29,747 nucleotides of DNA from a virus. A program made the translations under genes and the position numbers. Positions 26,481 through 29,747 of this stretch are shown piece after piece. How positions within the stretch are numbered: position 1 is the stretch's first letter; each line of letters opens with the position of its first letter. The stretch is from positions 1 through 29,747 of the IMG/VR virus record IMGVR_UViG_3300037507_003888; one strand, 5' to 3'. The notes beneath the pieces are model-generated. The model was not told where the DNA came from, searched no databases, and saw nothing but the letters and a program-made list of their open reading frames with translations.

Positions 26481-28406
26481 ATGACATTATTAGACCAAGC
26501 ATTCGTGGATTCCTATTCTCAAAAATTGGCTCCTTGGGGCTTTAACGGAATGGGTGAAATCGTTTTTCTTCGAACCTATAGTCGCAAAAAGGATGATGGA
26601 AATAATGAAACGTGGATTGAAACTCTTCAGCGAGTCGTTAATGGTGCGCACGAAATCGGTGTTGACTACACCCAAGAGGAAGCCGAGAGCCTCTTTGACC
26701 ACATGTTCAATTTGCGCTGCTCATTCTCCGGCAGAGCACTTTGGCAACTTGGAACGCCTCTCGTTCAGAAATTCAATGGCTCGTCGTTAAACAACTGTTA
26801 CTTCACAAATATTGAAAAGGTTGAGGATTTCGAACTTCTTTTTGAGTATCTCATGCTTGGTGGCGGCGTTGGTTTTTCAGTAGAGCGCGCAAAAATTCAT
26901 GACCTGCCGAAAGTAAAGGCTGGGGTAAGTATCACCCATGAGCGCTCTAACGACGCTGACATCATTGTTCCAGACTCGCGACATGGATGGAAGCGTTTGC
27001 TTCACGCTGTACTGAAGTCGTATTTTGAGACCGGCAAGTCGTTCAGTTATTCCACAATTTTGATTCGTGAGTACGGTGCGCCGCTCAAGACTTTCGGTGG
27101 CACTGCTTCTGGTCCCGGTGCACTAATCGACGGAATGGCGGACATCTGCAAAGTCCTTGATGGGCGAGTTGGAAAGAAACTCCGCTCTATTGACGTTCTT
27201 GATATTTGCAACATCATCGGACGAATTGTCGTTTCTGGCTCGTCTCGTCGTTCTGCTCAGATTGCCATGGGCGACCCAGATGACGTACTGTTTTTGCGTG
27301 CGAAAAACTGGTCGACTGGTTCCATCCCTGCATGGCGCGCAAACAGCAACAATTCCATTTATGCAGACTCTTACGAAGAGATTATGCCAGAACTATGGAA
27401 GGGCTACGACGGCTCTGGAGAACCTTACGGATTACTGAATCGCAAACTCGCCCGCAGCGTAGGTCGATTGGGAGAAAAAAACCCAGATAATTCGATTGAG
27501 GGGTTTAACCCGTGTGCAGAGATTGCTCTTGCTGATGGCGAGTCCTGCAATCTATCGACAATCTTTTTGCCGAACGTAGAATCACTTGAGCAACTGAAAG
27601 AGATTTCAATTCTTCTTTATAAAGTGCAAAAGCAAATCACGCGACTTTCTTACCCGTACGAAAAAACCACAAACATCGTAAAAAAGAATGCTCGTCTTGG
27701 TCAAAGTATTACCGGCATTCTGCAAGTCAATGCCAACAAAATTGAATGGTTGGACTCCGCATACAAGAACCTTGCTTCCTTTGACGAAAAATATTCAAAG
27801 GCAAAAGGTTGGCCTACGTCTGTACGTCTTACCACTGTCCAGCCGTCTGGCACCCTCTCACTACTGCCTGGGGTAACTCCAGGAATCCATCCGGCATTTG
27901 CTCAGTACTACATCCGCAGGGTGCGTTTTGGCTCTTCTGACCCGCTGGTAGACGCATGTCGCAAGCGTGGATACAAGGTTGTTTGGGATATCGGCATCGA
28001 CGGTCGCGAAGACAGGACCCGTTACGTTGTCGAGTTCCCATGCATGTCGCCAGAAGGCTCCGTATTGGCTGCTGACATGACCGCAGTACAGCAGTTGGAA
28101 TGGGTGAAAACCATGCAAACAGTCTGGGCAGATAACGCCGTTTCAGTGACCGTGTATTACCGAAAAGAAGAGTTGTCGGAAATTAAGGATTGGCTAAAGA
28201 ACAACTACGACAACGGCGTAAAGTCGGTTTCTTTCTTGCTCCACAGCGACCACAACTTCCCGCTTCCTCCGTATGAACAGTGCACAAAACAGCAGTACGA
28301 AGAGATGCTAAAAAGCATCGACTTCTCTGTTCCGCTAAATCAAAAGTCTTTTGACTCAGATTTGGAAATAGATAACTGCGCTACTGGTGCTTGCCCGATT
28401 AAGTGA
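26481..28406 (+). CDS. nrdJ: Monomeric B12-dependent ribonucleoside-triphosphate reductase (class II)
   Basis: The 641-aa enzyme reduces ribonucleotides to deoxyribonucleotides with adenosylcobalamin. The catalytic set is complete and spaced as in the Lactobacillus leichmannii monomeric enzyme. Cys106 (LNNCYF) and Cys356 (ESCNLS) are the reducing pair, Cys345 and Glu347 lie in FNPCAEI (thiyl radical and general base), and Cys633 and Cys638 at the C-terminus (NCATGACPIK) relay electrons. TVQPSGTLSLLPGVTPGIHP is the phosphate-binding loop region. It is about 100 residues shorter than the Lactobacillus enzyme. AAGG precedes the ATG. It is one of two complete plus-strand genes. It likely supplies dNTPs for phage DNA synthesis and works without oxygen. 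No phage thioredoxin is visible. Confidence 0.95.
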   Translation: MTLLDQAFVDSYSQKLAPWGFNGMGEIVFLRTYSRKKDDGNNETWIETLQRVVNGAHEIGVDYTQEEAESLFDHMFNLRCSFSGRALWQLGTPLVQKFNGSSLNNCYFTNIEKVEDFELLFEYLMLGGGVGFSVERAKIHDLPKVKAGVSITHERSNDADIIVPDSRHGWKRLLHAVLKSYFETGKSFSYSTILIREYGAPLKTFGGTASGPGALIDGMADICKVLDGRVGKKLRSIDVLDICNIIGRIVVSGSSRRSAQIAMGDPDDVLFLRAKNWSTGSIPAWRANSNNSIYADSYEEIMPELWKGYDGSGEPYGLLNRKLARSVGRLGEKNPDNSIEGFNPCAEIALADGESCNLSTIFLPNVESLEQLKEISILLYKVQKQITRLSYPYEKTTNIVKKNARLGQSITGILQVNANKIEWLDSAYKNLASFDEKYSKAKGWPTSVRLTTVQPSGTLSLLPGVTPGIHPAFAQYYIRRVRFGSSDPLVDACRKRGYKVVWDIGIDGREDRTRYVVEFPCMSPEGSVLAADMTAVQQLEWVKTMQTVWADNAVSVTVYYRKEELSEIKDWLKNNYDNGVKSVSFLLHSDHNFPLPPYEQCTKQQYEEMLKSIDFSVPLNQKSFDSDLEIDNCATGACPIK

Positions 28407-29579
28407 TTACGGACGACCAGGCGAGTATCGCTTGGAAATCCACATCAACTCATTGCCGGTGTTGACACAGACGTATGGAACTCCGTAGAAATACGTTCGT
28501 GCTGCCGGATTTGAGCAACGCAGGTCAACAACTTGCGGTTGGGCAACGGTCGTCGTGGGCGCGAAGGTTGTCGTGGAGGCAACGGGGGCTGGAACTGTAG
28601 TTGTGGTAAAGACAGTCGTAGTGGGGGATACTGTCGTTGTTGTCGTCTGTGGGGGTGCGCCTTCAAGAACCGAATAAGCCAACAAATTTGGACTTCCTGT
28701 CCCGATGTTGAAGAGTGCTCCGCTAGTCGCAGTGGCGTTCAGCATTTGCTGCACTTCCTGCTGCGTCAAGTTCGGGTTCTTCTGCAGCATTGTTGCGACG
28801 ATGCCAGAAACAATCGGTGCCGCATTGGACGTGCCACTACTTGAACGATACGTATTTGGCGGACCGACCCATGCGCCGACAAGGTCTGAGCCCGGCGCAA
28901 AAATATCTAAGCAAGTTCCAAAATTGGAATATGATGCGCGCAATTCGTTCTTGTCGATTGCCCCTACGGAAATTGCGCTTATTTCTGATGCTGGTGAGTA
29001 CAGACAGGCATCACGATTTTGATTTCCTGCTGCTACAACGACAATCATTCCGTCTGTAATCAATTTACGCACTGCTTTGTTAAATGCCTCGGACTTAGAC
29101 ATGCCAACACTCATGTTTACGACTGCTGGAACGCCAGGTTGATGATGTTCAACCATCCAGTCGATTGCTGGGTACAGACTTGCGCTTGATGGGTTTGAAT
29201 TAGTGCAGTTCAATACGCGCACAGAAATAAGGCGCACATTCTTGGCAACTCCGTAAGTTTTGCCTCCAATGAGACTCGCAGTATGGGAGCCGTGACCAGC
29301 ACAGTCTTCTGCGCCATACCCATCCAAGATTGCCGTGTAACCAAGTTCTACGCGACCTGCGAATTCTTCGTGGGCGGAGTTGATGCCTGAATCAAAAACA
29401 TACACATTGACTCCGGTCCCGTCATGTGAATAGTCGTAACGGTCATTGAGCGTTGCTTCACGCTGGTCAACTCTGTCCAGGCCCCACGTTGGACGCCAGC
29501 CGTTATCGTTCTGCAGTGGCTGCGAAATGACCGAAGATGCCGTCAGGAACAGTGATACAAGTGCGGTAAATATTTTCAT
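28407..29579 (-). CDS. Secreted subtilisin-like serine protease (S8, proteinase K type)
   Basis: The 390-aa product has a signal peptide (MKIFTALVSLFLTASSVISQ). The catalytic domain starts almost at once (NDNGWRPTWGLDRVDQRE). Catalytic residues are Asp63 (YVFDSGIN), His96 (GHGSHTAS), oxyanion Asn155 (VVNMSVG) and Ser251 (SSGTSNAAP). The inhibitory I9 propeptide that normally sits between them is absent. Residues 311-346 are a Thr/Val-rich linker, typical of secreted actinobacterial proteins, then a small domain with Cys355 and Cys371. AAAGGA lies 7 nt before the ATG. Its stop abuts the reductase stop. It is unusual cargo for a phage; it may act on the host surface, in lysis or outside the cell, or be a host-derived gene. 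Confidence 0.9.
   Translation of the reverse strand: MKIFTALVSLFLTASSVISQPLQNDNGWRPTWGLDRVDQREATLNDRYDYSHDGTGVNVYVFDSGINSAHEEFAGRVELGYTAILDGYGAEDCAGHGSHTASLIGGKTYGVAKNVRLISVRVLNCTNSNPSSASLYPAIDWMVEHHQPGVPAVVNMSVGMSKSEAFNKAVRKLITDGMIVVVAAGNQNRDACLYSPASEISAISVGAIDKNELRASYSNFGTCLDIFAPGSDLVGAWVGPPNTYRSSSGTSNAAPIVSGIVATMLQKNPNLTQQEVQQMLNATATSGALFNIGTGSPNLLAYSVLEGAPPQTTTTTVSPTTTVFTTTTVPAPVASTTTFAPTTTVAQPQVVDLRCSNPAARTYFYGVPYVCVNTGNELMWISKRYSPGRP
28542..28649. repeat. Low-complexity Thr-rich linker region of the protease
   Basis: This stretch codes for the TTTTTV/TTTVFTTTTV/STTTFAPTTTV linker of the protease. The plus strand is rich in g and t with recurring gtcgt/gtagt triplets. Such linkers vary in length between related proteins. 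Confidence 0.7.
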
Positions 29580-29607
29580 AGTTTTTCCTTTACATTTGGT
29601 TACTTAC

Positions 29608-29636
29608 ACCCTACCCGTTTGACGGGTCAACCACAA
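29608..29636 (-). promoter_or_regulatory. Candidate promoter of the protease gene
   Basis: On the minus strand TTGTGG (29636-29631) is followed after 17 bp by TAGGGT (29613-29608), leaving a leader of about 20 nt that contains AAAGGA. A 6-bp inverted repeat ACCCGT/ACGGGT (29613-29627) lies across the spacer and could be an operator or the tail of an upstream terminator. The -35 match is weak. Confidence 0.35.
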
Positions 29637-29644
29637 CCTCTTTT

Positions 29645-29747
29645 TTAAATCTGCCTATCAGCAATATTCCTTTTTTCTACCGGTGCCAAATTCCCATTGT
29701 GGAGCGCTTTAATATCTTTACGCACCCAAGTCATTCCGTATGTTGTA
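29645..29747 (-). CDS. 3' end of an unidentified gene (partial)
   Basis: On the minus strand an open frame enters from the right edge (TTYGMTWVRKDIKALHNGNL, then APVEKRNIADRQI) and stops at TAA (29645-29647). The composition is protein-like, with a basic amphipathic segment. It lies 65 bp before the protease start in the same direction. No function can be suggested. Confidence 0.35.
   Translation of the reverse strand, partial: TTYGMTWVRKDIKALHNGNLAPVEKRNIADRQI

Overview
The window looks like part of the genome of a tailed double-stranded DNA phage (Caudoviricetes) with an HK97-type head. It carries a portal fused to a MuF-like domain, a prohead protease, an HK97-fold major capsid protein and a set of neck proteins, followed by several tail-fibre genes. 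Almost every gene lies on the minus strand in long, tightly coupled runs of TAATG, ATGA or 0-15 nt junctions. There is no rRNA, tRNA, integrase, CRISPR array or insertion sequence. The host is most likely an actinobacterium. This rests on the domain make-up of the protease, an actinophage-like fibre N-terminus, a Thr/Val-rich linker on a secreted protease, and several genes whose TANNNT -10 box sits exactly 6 nt before the start codon (leaderless transcription, common in Actinobacteria). The host assignment is an inference.

Layout, following minus-strand transcription from high to low coordinates. (1) 29.6-28.4 kb: a secreted subtilisin-like protease, tail to tail with a plus-strand monomeric B12-dependent ribonucleotide reductase (26.5-28.4 kb). 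(2) 26.4-22.8 kb: a nucleotide and DNA metabolism operon with a MazG-like pyrophosphohydrolase, a probable PD-(D/E)XK nuclease, small unknown proteins, a RecB/Cas4-like nuclease, an Nmad1/DUF1599-type protein and SSB. It ends in a strong hairpin terminator. (3) 22.7-13.0 kb: head assembly, with a small membrane protein, portal-MuF, a very large multidomain prohead protease, a probable scaffold or assembly protein sharing one protease domain, an HTH protein, a metallophosphoesterase, two small proteins and the major capsid protein. The capsid gene has its own promoter and terminator. (4) 13.0-10.0 kb: an Asp/Asn beta-hydroxylase-like oxygenase, then neck genes including gp6-like, head-closure, gp10-like and DUF3168-like tail-terminator proteins. 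(5) 10.1-3.0 kb: fibre genes, including a 1182-aa repeat-built fibre and a short FnIII protein ending in (PPxF)12. (6) 3.0-0 kb: accessory genes, namely a sulfotransferase, a prolyl-4-hydroxylase-like oxygenase, a lone NAD-binding domain on the plus strand, and a PhyH-fold protein that seems to have lost its iron ligands.

The most interesting idea is that the proline/aromatic-tailed FnIII protein, the sulfotransferase and the prolyl-hydroxylase-like enzyme, which are consecutive genes, form a virion-modification cassette. Other items worth attention are the shared leaderless promoter pattern, the oversized protease with a domain copied into its neighbour, and the subtilase with a signal peptide but no propeptide. 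Terminase, tail tube and tape measure are not in the window, so this is a partial genome. All functions come from reading motifs; no database search was run.
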